Assembly: GCA_001661515.1 (NCBI GenBank)
Contig: LUVW01000017.1
Span: 310,001-374,000, forward strand
Source of the DNA: Capniomyces stellatus
Lineage: Eukaryota > Kickxellomycota > Harpellomycetes > Harpellales > Legeriomycetaceae
Length of the DNA stretch: 64,000 bases
Direction of reading: 5' to 3'
Below the pieces are notes generated by a model, which made no database searches, was not told the DNA's origin, and saw only the letters and a list, made by a program, of their open reading frames with translations. Positions within the stretch are counted from its first letter, which is position 1; every line of letters starts with the position of its first letter. Positions 1 to 10,797 of this stretch are shown piece after piece. Made by a program: the position numbers and the translations under genes.

Positions 1-1
1 A

Positions 2-862
2 TATTGGAGCTGGACGCCTAATGGATGGCTATTCAAGCTTGGCGCGCTGGACTTTGCAGGCGGTTTGGTGGTGCACGCCAATAGTGGGTTTAGCGGACTG
101 GTTTTGGCATACTTTTTGGGGAAAAGAAAGAGTTACAAGTCGGAAACGAATAGACCAAACAATATTCCGAATGTAATACTGGGTACTGCCTTGCTGTGGT
201 TTGGATGGTTTGGTTTTAATGCGGGTAGTGCTGGTGGAGCAAACACTAGAGCGGGGTATGCGATTTTAACAACCAACACGGCGGCAGCAATGTGTGGGTT
301 GATGTGGATGATGCTGGCGTACTTTTTTGGAAATAAGAAGATATCGGCAATCGATTTCTGTTCTGGTGCGGTTGCTGGGCTGGTTGCTATAACGCCAGCG
401 GCGGGGTATGTAGCGATATGGGCAAGCATGGTAATAGGTTTTCTGACGGCTATAGCCTGCTACTACTCGTTGCGCCTAAAGAGTGTTTTTGGTTTCGATG
501 ATGTTTGTGATGTGTTGTCTGTGCATGGCATTGGTGGTATTGTTGGAAGTGTTTTGACTGGGGTGTTTGCAGAGGCAAAGATTGCACGTTATAATGGTGC
601 AACTATTGATGGGGGATGGATGGACAGGAACTTTATACAAGTCCCGATACAGATGCTAGCAACAGTTTCAGTAATAGCGTGGTCAATGAGTGTTACTTTC
701 TTGATAGTTAAAACTATGAGTCTGGTGGAAAAGCTAGACATCAAAGCCAGCTATGATGAGCAAGCTGTAGGTATGGATGAGTCGGACCTGGGCGAGTATG
801 GGTATAACTTTTTGCATGATAGCGAAAGAAAGGGACATGAAGAGATTGACATTGTCGTTTAA
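2..862 (+). CDS. Ammonium transporter (Mep/Amt family), 3' part only
   Basis: This is the C-terminal 286 codons of an Amt/Mep ammonium permease, an integral plasma-membrane protein; the 5' part lies outside the window. The frame is open from base 2. Both pore histidines of the twin-His motif are present: the first in FAGGLVVH near the window start, the second in DVLSVHGIGGIVG. The NxGxxGGAN-like segment (FNAGSAGGAN) and several membrane segments follow the family order. The cytosolic tail is short and ends in an acidic stretch. The gene is a clear paralogue of the complete transporter at 9244-10797, which shares most motifs, but its tail is shorter. A SUN-family gene and a long desert lie between the two copies. 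Whether it has the same single 5' intron as its paralogue cannot be seen. Family assignment is secure; substrate affinity and sensor function are not determinable. Confidence 0.95.
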   Translation, partial: YWSWTPNGWLFKLGALDFAGGLVVHANSGFSGLVLAYFLGKRKSYKSETNRPNNIPNVILGTALLWFGWFGFNAGSAGGANTRAGYAILTTNTAAAMCGLMWMMLAYFFGNKKISAIDFCSGAVAGLVAITPAAGYVAIWASMVIGFLTAIACYYSLRLKSVFGFDDVCDVLSVHGIGGIVGSVLTGVFAEAKIARYNGATIDGGWMDRNFIQVPIQMLATVSVIAWSMSVTFLIVKTMSLVEKLDIKASYDEQAVGMDESDLGEYGYNFLHDSERKGHEEIDIVV

Positions 863-1560
863 TCTCGTATACAAGCAGCTGTTTGCAGTTTAAGTAATCA
901 AGTGGACTAAAGCTAACTTTTACTGGTGGGGCCATTGGATATATTTCTATATTTTTTATTTATTTTTATTTATGTGGTTTATTGGCAACAAAATCAACGC
1001 AACGCAACAAAACAAAACATACAATACTACTTTTTTGTGTAATTATAAACTTTCACACCAAGAACATTTGATCTAATTATGGTTGATTAGGCTGCTTTGA
1101 GATAAGCTTGGTAAAGATGGGAGCCGTTTCGTGTAATTAGTAGCATAGATTATACACGCAGATGATGTTTTAAGTACAGAGAAAGTGAAAAAAACAAATA
1201 CTGATAAAAGAGAAGCTTTATAATTGAGGTTTTACAAATTTATTAATGTTAAGCTCTAGCAAAAACAATGAAAACAATTTACAAAAATCATGAAACTATC
1301 AAAGCTTCATAAACTTGAATCAAAAAAAAAAGACTATCCAAGTAAGGCACTTGGATAGAGGGTGGGTAGCATGATCCTGCTGCAAGTGATATATCAGTCA
1401 ATGACACATCATTTACAGGCTACCCCAAAGGGTGGTAAAGCTTTATATAAGTATATACAGAGAAACCAACTGACATGCTTTTGTTGTTTTGCGCGGCAAA
1501 GCAAAAAAAGCGATATACAGTAAATGTATGGCTTCAAGTTCTTCATCAAAAAAAAATAGT
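863..1560. other. Intergenic region between convergent genes, with a hairpin
   Basis: AT-rich spacer between the 3' ends of the ammonium transporter (plus) and the SUN-family gene (minus). It presumably carries both 3' UTRs and polyadenylation sites. It contains a perfect inverted repeat at 1334-1358 (listed separately). No coding sequence was recognised. Confidence 0.6.
1334..1358. repeat. Perfect inverted repeat (9-bp stem, 7-nt loop)
   Basis: CTATCCAAG, a 7-base loop TAAGGCA, then CTTGGATAG: a perfect 9-bp stem. It sits about 200 bp beyond the stop codon of the minus-strand SUN-family gene and about 470 bp beyond that of the transporter. It could be a 3'-end RNA hairpin in either transcript or a chance palindrome; no function is shown. 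Confidence 0.5.
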
Positions 1561-2703
1561 CTAGTAAAGTACATATTCAGCTTTAGCACCTGCTTGTAGG
1601 CCAACAGTGCAACCGTTATTAACGGTACATACGCCCTTTTCACACTTGCACTCGTTGTTGAGTGGGAAGACACATGTTCCTGCGGTACAGTTGATCTTGA
1701 CGTTGTAGGTATCAGCGGTCTTGAAGCCAACTTCGGTGTATAGAGGATTGTAGAACACGCTGATGTAGGTGATTCCATCTTTAGCTTGGCCGGCACCGAA
1801 TACATAAGGACCCCAGTTACCTACTGGCTTGTCTGGGTTGCCCCAGATACACTGCTTGTCATCAGAGCCTTCGAGGTTAACATAGAATTGGGAGCTGGTT
1901 CCTAGCCAGTAAGTGCTTGGAACTACGTTTATGTCGATTGATTGGTTTGGTTGGGCTACAGTAGGGATGATCATGGCTTCATTTCCTGGGTAAACTGTTT
2001 GGCAAGCAGATACTGATCCTCCGAGCGTGTTTCTGATTGATACGTTATCTACGCTTCTAGCACAGAATGGTTTGCCTGGGAATGGGGTTTGGAGAATACC
2101 GTTGGCGTCACAGAAGAGACCGCCGTTCATTGATCCTGGCCCGATTGGGTTGGTGGCTGCAGAGTCCCATTGTGTTGAGTGGTATCCTGGCTTGCAAGCA
2201 TATGGACACCAAGTACCTCTCTTGCACTCTTGGTCTGGCGACATTGCCCAACCTGCATTCATTTTGTCGGTGGTGATTGGGTGAACGTTCTCAGAGTTTC
2301 CTGCAGCCCATGGGAATCTACAGGTATTTCCATTTGAAGCTTCGAGGTTGATGTTTCTAGATCCAGCAGAATCAGCTGGTACGGCTGGTGCTGGGACAAC
2401 TGGTGCTGGAACAACTGATGCTGGAACAACTGATGCTGGAACAACTGGTGCTGGAACAACTGGTGCTGGAACAACTGGTGCTGGAACAACTGGTGCTGGT
2501 GCAGCTTGAGCAATTGGGGCAGCTGGTGCAACTGGTGAAGGTGTTGGTTCTGAGGCACTAGGAGTAGGGGTAGGAAGATACACAGTGTGGTAACGTGTAA
2601 TGATAACACGATTAATTGGTGCTCCAGGTTGTTGTTCTTGTGGTAGTGGTACTGAGGCAACAATGCTCAAAAATCCAAATATTGTGGCGATTGACTTCCT
2701 CAT
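1561..2703 (-). CDS. SUN-family secreted cell-wall protein (Sim1/Uth1/Sun4-like, GH132)
   Basis: A 380-residue single-exon protein. Residues 1-18 are a signal peptide (basic MRK, then a hydrophobic core) followed by PLP. Residues about 45-115 form a Pro/Ala/Val linker with roughly eight PAPVV or near-identical pentapeptides, a 15-bp DNA repeat. The rest is the Cys-rich SUN domain, with features such as WCPYACKPGY, FCDANG, FYVNLEGSDDKQCIWG, GNWGPYVFGAG and a VGFKTADTYNVKINC strand. SUN proteins are secreted fungal glucan-modifying or glucan-binding proteins that act in septation and wall remodelling. The C-terminus carries an additional Cys-rich run (five Cys in about 20 residues) that I do not recall from yeast members. 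The start codon at 2701-2703 directly precedes the signal peptide. Enzymatic activity is inferred from the family only. Confidence 0.9.
   Translation of the reverse strand: MRKSIATIFGFLSIVASVPLPQEQQPGAPINRVIITRYHTVYLPTPTPSASEPTPSPVAPAAPIAQAAPAPVVPAPVVPAPVVPAPVVPASVVPASVVPAPVVPAPAVPADSAGSRNINLEASNGNTCRFPWAAGNSENVHPITTDKMNAGWAMSPDQECKRGTWCPYACKPGYHSTQWDSAATNPIGPGSMNGGLFCDANGILQTPFPGKPFCARSVDNVSIRNTLGGSVSACQTVYPGNEAMIIPTVAQPNQSIDINVVPSTYWLGTSSQFYVNLEGSDDKQCIWGNPDKPVGNWGPYVFGAGQAKDGITYISVFYNPLYTEVGFKTADTYNVKINCTAGTCVFPLNNECKCEKGVCTVNNGCTVGLQAGAKAEYVLY
2388..2507 (-). repeat. 15-bp minisatellite encoding a VVPAP linker
   Basis: About eight tandem copies of a 15-bp unit (on the plus strand, ggtgctggaacaact with small variants) inside the SUN-family gene. 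Each unit encodes one PAPVV-type pentapeptide; some copies have a Ser codon instead of the second Pro-Ala reading. The period is a multiple of three, so copy-number change would alter linker length without breaking the frame. Confidence 0.85.
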
Positions 2704-4655
2704 TTCGTTTTATTGATTCGCTTCGTTGAAAAAAATAGACTGTGTGTCTGGTATCTTGGTTTAAGACTAAGGTGCTTTATTTTTTTATTTTTATGTCAAA
2801 TACTCGAACAGACCAGCCGAAAATATATGACTTTAAATTTAAGTTTGTCTATTAACGTTTATTTATAATTAAATATAGCAAGACTAAAAGCTGAAATTTA
2901 TTTTTATCTAAAAAATAAGTAGCAGGTTAGACTAGAGGGATTAGATTAAATTTTTGAAGATTGAAGTCGAGAGGACTGGTGCATGTATATATACTCTTTT
3001 TTTTCTTTCTCCAACTTTCTTACTCTAAGCTAAGGTGGCTATCTCGTTAATTTTTGTTCGACGAATCTGGTGAGATTTGCTCGATTGATATATTAACTTA
3101 GCCTAAACTTAGCAGTACACAAGATACTTCCTCACTACTTTTTCATTATTACTAACTTGTACTCCTAGCGTCGCCAGTTTCAAAACTGCTTTTTTTTCTA
3201 TCAGGTTTTTTTTTAACCAGTACTTTTTGTACTCTTTTTCTTTTTTAACTCTTTGAAAACTTTCTACGGCAAAAATAACCAAGATTGGGTTATTGTGGCC
3301 AATAAAAACACATTCACTCTGTCATTACGAATTATACTCTTGCAACCATTTTCCATATAACCTTGCCGAGCTTTAAAGGCGTAAGAGCTCTTTATCTTTT
3401 TCAGCTTTAGTAAAATCAACTGATTTTTTGATTAGCGTATTATAATGCCTTAACAACCTCTTTCAATTACAAATCTGGTTAATTTAGGCCTATTAGATTG
3501 CCAGAGATTGTTTACTATGGTATTGTAAAAAAAACTATTTTCAAAAATCCTCAAACCCATCCTGGCCAATAGACAAACTTTATACCTAATGGAATTTGTA
3601 ACATTTCAATTCAAAACAAGAATTATTGCTAGTGCTCCCATTCGCCAGCAACATTTTTTTAAAATCTACCATTAATTATTTTTCTCCTAAAACAACATTG
3701 CCTAGTTGGGACAAAGTCAATAAAAGCTTTCGAGTATGTTGATGACTTTTTCAGTGGAATTGAAAAGAAAAAAAAAGATAACAGTAAAAAGTATTAGTCA
3801 AGTTCGATAATAATAATAAAGATAACAGTAAAAAGTATTAATAAAAATATAGACATCAAAAATATATATAACATAAAAATATATATTATTTGTAATATTA
3901 TGTTTGACTTTTCTCAACTCTCAACCCAGTAATTGCTCTGCAACAAAGTGCCCACAGTGCCTCACTATTGGGCATTACTCTATTAACTGCGTTTTAATAA
4001 TACAATTTTGTCAAAAAGTTGCTGAAACTAGCTGCTTGGATAAAGTAGACCAATGCTTATAATTAACAACGTTAGGCTGTTTTAAAATACTTCATTGAAC
4101 TTTGTATCTCAGTTTGGGAATAGGCATTGTCACTTTCAAAGTTGGGGTAGAAAAAAAAAGCCTGTAAATATTTGAATCGCAATATTAAAAACGGGATAAT
4201 ACAAAAAAATCAAGTTGGTTTTCAACAATATAGAAAAATCAAGTTCACGTTCACATTTATTAACCAACTCGAATCAAGGCTGTTTCAACAATATTCTTCG
4301 GCTCGTTTAAAAATCAAAACCTTGAATACTACTCGCTCAGCTGTAATTACCAATTTGGGCTGTTTTATTACAAGTTGGATTTGGCATTTTGTTGCGTAAA
4401 TCGCTGGAGACAAAACTATTTTCTCATCAAGAAAAAAATAACCACTTTAAAGCACTTCACTGGGTAGCCATAATACCATAAACTACAAATCCAACAAATC
4501 AGTCAATACCTTTTCGATTTGTTCCAATTATCAACCTGTTCAAAAAGTGTAAAACCATTCTCAATAATCTTTTTATTATCCCATTTAGCCAAACATGTTT
4601 GGTCCAACAACAAAAAAAAACAAAAACAAAACGACTTGATTACCTTACAAAGTCA

Positions 4656-4793
4656 TAAATGAAGGCGTTCGTACAGAACGGAATTCGGATGTTGACGAAT
4701 CAAGGCATTAGCTATATAAGCTTGAAGCGCAAGTGCAGACCATACAAACACACACCAATAAGCTAGTTCGCCTTTAAGGGTAACTAAATTTGA
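4656..4793 (-). pseudogene. Possible Ty3-like integrase relic
   Basis: A 46-codon open stretch bounded by stops. It contains a Trp-Cys pair, an aromatic/aliphatic segment and then HPNS..LYER, resembling the end of a Ty3/gypsy integrase (typically W-x-D ... N ... H-x-x-T-G-x-S-P-x-x-L-x-Y-G). It shares the HPNS..Y..L pattern with a second relic at 53577-53686. No flanking LTR or pol frame is visible. Chance similarity cannot be excluded. Confidence 0.3.
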
Positions 4794-7700
4794 TCAGCGG
4801 TATGGTTGGTTTGGATCAATTATGACAGTCACCATATAAATTTAGCGGCCCATATATCCGATCTACAACGCTTCAGATGTATTGGCATTCTAGCCATCTT
4901 GTCGCAAAGAAAAAACTGTCATTTAACTTGCTCTATACAGGTATGACATGGTGGTAACAACTACTTTTCAAGTTTGGGATATGGAGGATAATATGGCTAA
5001 ATTCACCATTTTAACTGAACATCCTCATATTCCATCAACCGTTATGGTTAGACCTCAAGATTTTGTAAATTAACAACGGTTTGATTTGAAGAAAAAAACA
5101 AGTATATGGCACTGATTGGGACTTTGAGTGATTTCAGAAAATAATTTACTTTGAAATTACTGATCTGTTCTTTTACATTCCATTATAAAATAGGTGTAGT
5201 TTCTTTGATTTTTATGGTAGAAAGTGGGTCTAAAGAGTACAATCTGAATCACGATTAAACGAACACTTGTTGAAAAAGTGTATGTTTTTTTTGACAGGTA
5301 TGTTGATTTGTTCATTTTGGGCACTATATACAAGATTTTTGATTCTTACTAAGCAGTGTTTATAACAAGGCTGAGTTTAAGTGTTGTATTCCAAAGGCAT
5401 CTTTAAGCAGGTACGTTTTAGCTGATATACAAAATATGTATGTATTTAAAGAGTATTACTGGACCATTATTGTATTTTGTCACTAGCGTATTATAAAAAA
5501 AACATAAATTTAGGAAACTAGAAGCTCCTAAGCAAATAATATTGTTATCTACAGCGCATCGTCAGCCTGGAGTATATAACAGATATTTGGTTGTAAAGCC
5601 TTTAAATGGATCTTTCCAGGTTTATCTTTAGTATCCAATACAGAGTCGGTCTAATATCAGAAAATCAAAAATCAAATACAGACCGATGCTTTGAGATTCG
5701 GAGGAATGAGATAAAACAAACCGATTACTATACCAAAGAAGATAAATTGCAGATTTTTTTAGGAACTGACATCACCTTTTTAATAATCCTGTATCTTCAT
5801 AAAAAGGTAAAGGTAAACAAAATTTTACCAAACGCTACACGACTTGACAAATTTTTAACCAATAGCTTGAAATTACAAATGTAAACTATAAAAACTTAAC
5901 CCATCAACCACTAATCGACTAATAAGCTAATCAATTAATAAACTACAAAAAAGAAAATCTCTGCGCAAAAACTGGATTGAAACTTGCAACATTACTCGCG
6001 ATAAAAATAAAATTTGCGATAAAAATAAAAAGTTGGATAAAAAAGATGTGTGTATTTGTAACAGTTACATCGAGTACACATTTAGCTACAATCCACTACC
6101 CAATAAAATGTCAATTGTATGCCTGCTAAAAAAGTACAGTAAACAAATATAGCCTTTCTTAAAGCGCTTTTAAACGATAGGCAACTCGGGCTTGTGTTTG
6201 AATTGGAACTGGTTTAATTGAAAAGATTTGATTAATAAATTGGCTATTACTAACGATTACGGTAAATTAATCGCGAATTATAAACAATTTCTACCAATAA
6301 CTATGCCAGAACCTGACGATTGAATTACTTTCTTTTTTTTTGCGAATATCAGCACAAAAATTATCTTATTGAATTTTTTTTTCAGAACTACTTGAAAAAT
6401 ATCCGAGTATAATCTTGTCTTTGTTTAAACAGCCAATAGAACAGAAAGTTGTGTTTGAACAAGGGTATAGCCTTTTCTGTATTTAGAATAATTTATTGTA
6501 AATAATCTCTAGTGAAAAAAAAGCAATGCCCAAGAAAAGCTGTCAATCAATCTGAACTTTAGAGCTTGGGATAATGACAACCGAACAGGCAAATCGCATT
6601 GTTAGACGCAACACACCACATTGTTTTTTTTTTACGCTAGTTTTTAACACTGACGATCAACGCCTGGGCAAGTTAAAGCATGGACTTTGCCATAAATAAG
6701 TGGACTCTTACTGTAGTCTGATACCAGTAAAGAGGATGCGTTACGTTCACTCTTTAACATGGCTAATTCAATCGACAAATAGACATTGTAGTTCAACCCA
6801 CACCAATTATACTTCTTCAATGACGTTTGACAAGTCGGAAACCAGCAACCATGAACCACAAGTCTGCTTTCCAATGATGGTACTATTGGCAAGACATGTT
6901 ATTTATAATACGGACAACTTTTCAAAAAGCAGGTGCCGTCCTATCTCATAAATAGGTGTTATTGTTGCAACTATACCATCAGATCTTAGGATTGCTGTTT
7001 ACAAACAACTAAAAGTTGAAGTTTTTTTTTTATTGTAAGCAAAATTTAAAAATTAACTTTGGCAAAAAAAAATTTTTAAATAAAAATATATCGTGTAGAA
7101 TAATTTTTTACAACACGTAGTAAATATTATTTTACAAGTGCGCATCAAAGTTGAACATAGTGGGGAAAGAGATGCAAAGTTTCCATCAGTGACAAAGTTG
7201 TCATACTAATTTTTGTCCAATAGTATGTTTGAAACAATCAAAAGAAAAAAAGCACCTGTGGAAACCTGCTACTCACTATGTGTTACTAATAGCCAGATTA
7301 CGTCAAGGTTGTTATATAATCATTACATAGCCATTTGAAGTTTATTCTTTGTTCTTTTTTTTTTTTTTAGCAATTCATGTGCTTTTTTTTTTTATTGCGT
7401 TGGATCAGAGTATCTTTTGCCCATAGTTACAATACAAAGGTTAGAAGCGTTTATAGCACCAGTACAGTCCACAAATTGGTGTCAATATTAGGCTCGATTG
7501 CTTGTAAAAGCAGCACAAAAGAGTAATGGTGCTGTTCTTGACAAAAAAAAAAAGCTCAAACGCCAATAAATCCAATGGCGCCAACAACATCTACATGAGT
7601 TGGTCTGGCGGTGAACACCTGCAATATTTTAAAGCAAAACAAAGTATCCACCTTAAACGCTTTTAACAAGATCAGTCAACCATAGCGTAGTATACCAATA

Positions 7701-8135
7701 TTTTTAAGGCTTTGCCATATCAATTAAAGATATTTGGTCTATTATTTTATGTATAAGCGAATACCGAGCAGAGTAGTAAACTTAGCAGTAATGGAGGAAT
7801 CGGGCGGTTGTTATAATTAGACCCCTAGATCCCCCTTTCTGCTCAGTTGGGTTAAATCACTAACTCGGCAATGCAAATACCATTTCGCCCAGGTAACCAG
7901 CGGAACTACGAGTGTGCAGATGATTAATCCAAAGACATTTTATCTGTACTACTCGCGTTGTGATTATTATATCAATTAACCGCACTTGTGAATGTGAAAT
8001 TCTTTGCTCTTGCGTAACTTAAAAACGTTGTTTTATGTTTATTTTATATTTGGTCACTATTTTGCTTTTCAATGTTTTTATCATAGTCAGTCAGAAAACC
8101 AATAAATTATAATCAGATTGTTCCGGTTTTCCATC

Positions 8136-8777
8136 GATAAGGTCCATAATTTACTACTACTATTTATTTTATCTGCAACATACTTTTTACTCTGAACAGC
8201 CAATTGTAAAAAAAAGTATAAAAAAAAAAGTAAAAAAAAAGCAATAAACAATGATGGCATTTTGTTTGGGGAGCTGCCACCATTATTGTTTTAATTGGAA
8301 AATTCGGAAAGTTTGTTTGGCAGCAAGAATTTACTATGACGTAAAGAAGCTAAAATATGTCACCATGAGCAATTTTTAATTAAAAGCGTAGCTGATAATC
8401 GGAATAGTTGGCTTGAAAAATCACCAATGAATAAGTAAACACTTTGGATAATGGACCTGATGCTTTTGATAAAAGGCAATAATACTAGTCCAGCCTAAAA
8501 CCAACCAGGCCGTTATATGAATTGGTAAGAATCCAGCGAGCTGTGATGGGCGTATGATAAAGAGTGTTCACAGTAAACACATGCCCCAAATTATGATATT
8601 TGTTGAAGATAATCGTTTGAAACAATTGAGCTAATTTCCACGCCGAGCTGCTCAATAAATAGAAAACCAAAGTAGTAGCGTGAACAACTAATCGCGTTTA
8701 ATCAAGGCCGACATATGGATGCATCGATAGCAGTTACGGTTGTTGTTGATGCCTAAGCGATAATAGATCATAGATAG
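8136..8777 (+). promoter_or_regulatory. Cluster of GATAA/GATAG motifs upstream of the ammonium transporter
   Basis: Eight plus-strand GATAR motifs begin at 8136, 8394, 8468, 8556, 8608, 8726, 8759 and 8773. GATA factors of the AreA/Nit2/Gln3 type bind such sites and control nitrogen-regulated permeases in ascomycetes. Rough expectation at this base composition is about two in 640 bp on one strand. A regulatory role is inference from the motif and from the neighbouring gene. Confidence 0.3.
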
Positions 8778-8956
8778 CATTTTTCAGCATGATGAAACTA
8801 ATATGAGCTTTGATAGCCATGTTAACAAATATTATACCGATATAATACTTTTAATAAACACATAATATAACAGTTTCATAAGCTTGACACATGAAGAATT
8901 ATATCAAGTAGCGTAACGTAATACACAGTGATAGCCATACTAGAATGGCAGCTGTG

Positions 8957-8964
8957 TATAAATA
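8957..8964 (+). promoter_or_regulatory. TATA box for the ammonium transporter gene
   Basis: TATAAATA, a consensus TATA element about 280 bp before the ATG at 9244. Transcription starting some 30-60 bp downstream would give a 5' UTR of roughly 220-250 bases. Assigned from sequence and position only. Confidence 0.4.
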
Positions 8965-9243
8965 GCTGCAGCGAAGTTGTAGTTTGACACTGGAAAAAAC
9001 AAATAGTCGCTATTGTCTACTAGATCAAGCTGTTATTATCATCGTTAACAATTTTCTAAAAACATTTGCTAATCCTAAGCTATACTAAGCAAATTTAAAC
9101 GCCTGTATTTCCAGAACAGAAATATAAACAAGTTGCACTGGCTCTAAAAAATCCACTAGATTCTGTGATACCACTCGCAACCACAACACAACACACTAAA
9201 AATAATAAAGTATTATCAAAACCAGACAAAGAGAGCAAAAAAG

Positions 9244-10797
9244 ATGTCGGAATTATTTACTAGACAGAGTGTCTCCAGCATAGATACCGGGGACACAGCA
9301 ATGTTATTGTTATCAACAGCACTGATATTTATAATGATACCGGGAGTAGGCTATTTGTACAGCGGAATTGCCAACTCAAAAAATACACTGCATATTATGA
9401 TGCTGAGTTTGGCATCAGTTTCGATAGTCTCAATCCAATGGATTCTATTCGGGTACTCTTTAAGCTTCTCAGAGACATCCAAGAGTCCGTTTATAGGAAA
9501 CTTTGACCAGGGGCTGTTGTTAGATATCGAAGACAAGCCGAGCCATGTGTTTGGAACTGTCCCAGCTATAGTTTTTGTAATTTTTCAATGGTAAGAAAGA
9601 AATATTAATGAAGAAAAAAAAACAGTAAATGCTATAGACTAAGCAAAGAGTCTATGCCAAGCCTTGTTCTGATAATTATATCGGTTTAATCGTAGCATGT
9701 TTGCAGGAATCGCACCATCATTGGCAATTGGGGCAGTAGCGGGAAGGATCAGACTGGTTCCATGCATGCTTTTCTTTTTTTTATGGACAACTCTGGTGTA
9801 TGATCCAGTTGCATACTGGACTATATCTCCGTACGGTTGGTTGACAAAGCTTGGAACGCTGGATTTTGCTGGAGGGCTGGCGGTTCATACAACTAGTGGG
9901 TTTAGTGGGCTGGTAATGGCATTATATCTGCAAAAAAAAACAGGGCCTGTCAAAAAGGGGCACATGTCAAGCAACATTTTGAATGTGGTGCTGGGAACGG
10001 CGTTGTTGTGGTTTGGGTGGCTAGGATTTAACGCAGGTGGTGCCGGTGGTGCGAATGCAAAAGCGGGATATGCGCTTGTGACCACGAACGCAGCAGCAGC
10101 ATCGTGTGGGTTGACATGGGTTTTCATAACATATTTCAGAGGAGATCATAAGGCATCTGTTGTTGAGTTTTGTTCAGGGGCTATAGCTGGGTTGGTTGCA
10201 ATTACGCCAGCAGCAGGGATTGTGGCGCCTTGGGCATCCATAGTGATAGGGGTTGTGGCGGCCTTTGTATGTCAATATGCGACGTTGCTGAAGAGTAGGC
10301 TGGGTTTTGAAGATGTCTGTGATGTGCTGCCAATCCACGGGTTTGGAGGGATTGTGGGGGGGATTATGACGGGAATACTGGCTGATGCTAAAATAGCAAA
10401 GTATAACGGCGTGGTAATAAAAGGGGGATGGGTTAATGGCAATTTTATGCAGGTGCCAATTCAGATTCTATCATTTGTCGTTGTAATAGCCTGGTCAGCA
10501 ACAGTGACATACATACTGTTGAGGCTGATGAGCTTGGTCGAGAAGCTAAGCTTGGATGTTGATGAAGAGAGCCAAGACCTTGGGATGGACATGGTTGACT
10601 GCGGAGAGTTTGCTTATACATACTTGGACGAGGTTTCTTGTGTAAGAAATGTATGCCTGTACAAAAAGAGCCATCTTGACCTTGTTGACACCGAAACAGT
10701 ACAAGACAATGAGTCAGCTATTGTTGACGTGAAAGATAACGTTGATATTGATAAAATTGGTGCTAGTGCATCTGAACTCAAGAGCGCACGTAGCTGA
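9244..10797 (+). CDS. Ammonium transporter (Mep/Amt family), complete
   Basis: Two exons, 9244-9590 and 9696-10797, give 482 residues, the usual Mep length. The 105-bp intron (gtaaga...gtag) restores FQ-C-MFAGIAPSL across the junction, matching the conserved (Y/F)Q-x-MFA-x-I-(T/A)P of the family. Exon 1 encodes the N-terminal DTAMLLLSTAL and SIQWILFGYSL segments. Exon 2 carries FAGGLAVH (first pore His), GTALLWFGWLGFNAGGAGGAN and DVLPIHGFGGIVGG (second pore His). Both pore histidines needed for conduction are present. About 100 residues at the end form a hydrophilic, acidic cytosolic tail, longer than in the neighbouring paralogue. The protein imports ammonium across the plasma membrane; some Mep2-type members also signal nitrogen status, which cannot be judged here. 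A TATA box and a GATA-motif cluster lie upstream. Confidence 0.95.

Larger units (their letters stand above)
2704..9243. other. 6.5 kb gene desert with faint retroelement traces
   Basis: Very AT-rich DNA with no ORF over 92 codons and no convincing gene. A 23-bp sequence, aaagataacagtaaaaagtatta, occurs twice about 45 bp apart near 3774-3841. Minus-strand reading frames at about 4656-4793, 7559-7630 and 8485-8670 have weak Ty3-type integrase character (see findings). The short ORFs at 5606-5884 and 6644-6951 match nothing I recognise. The right end (about 8100-9243) should hold the promoter and 5' UTR of the ammonium transporter. Confidence 0.5.

Noticed and set aside
4948..5073. 41-codon ATG ORF (MVVTTTFQVWDMEDN...)
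   Set aside because: Too short and isolated, with no splice sites or similarity.
5606..5884. 92-codon ATG ORF in the first gene desert
   Set aside because: AT-driven composition, no domain, no splice partner and no recognisable similarity.
6644..6951. Overlapping ORFs of 82-83 codons on both strands
   Set aside because: Slightly richer composition than surroundings but no motif; at best part of decayed repeat DNA.
7848..7875. tRNA-like D-arm string (ctcagttgggtt)
   Set aside because: No matching T arm, anticodon stem or acceptor stem downstream on the same strand.
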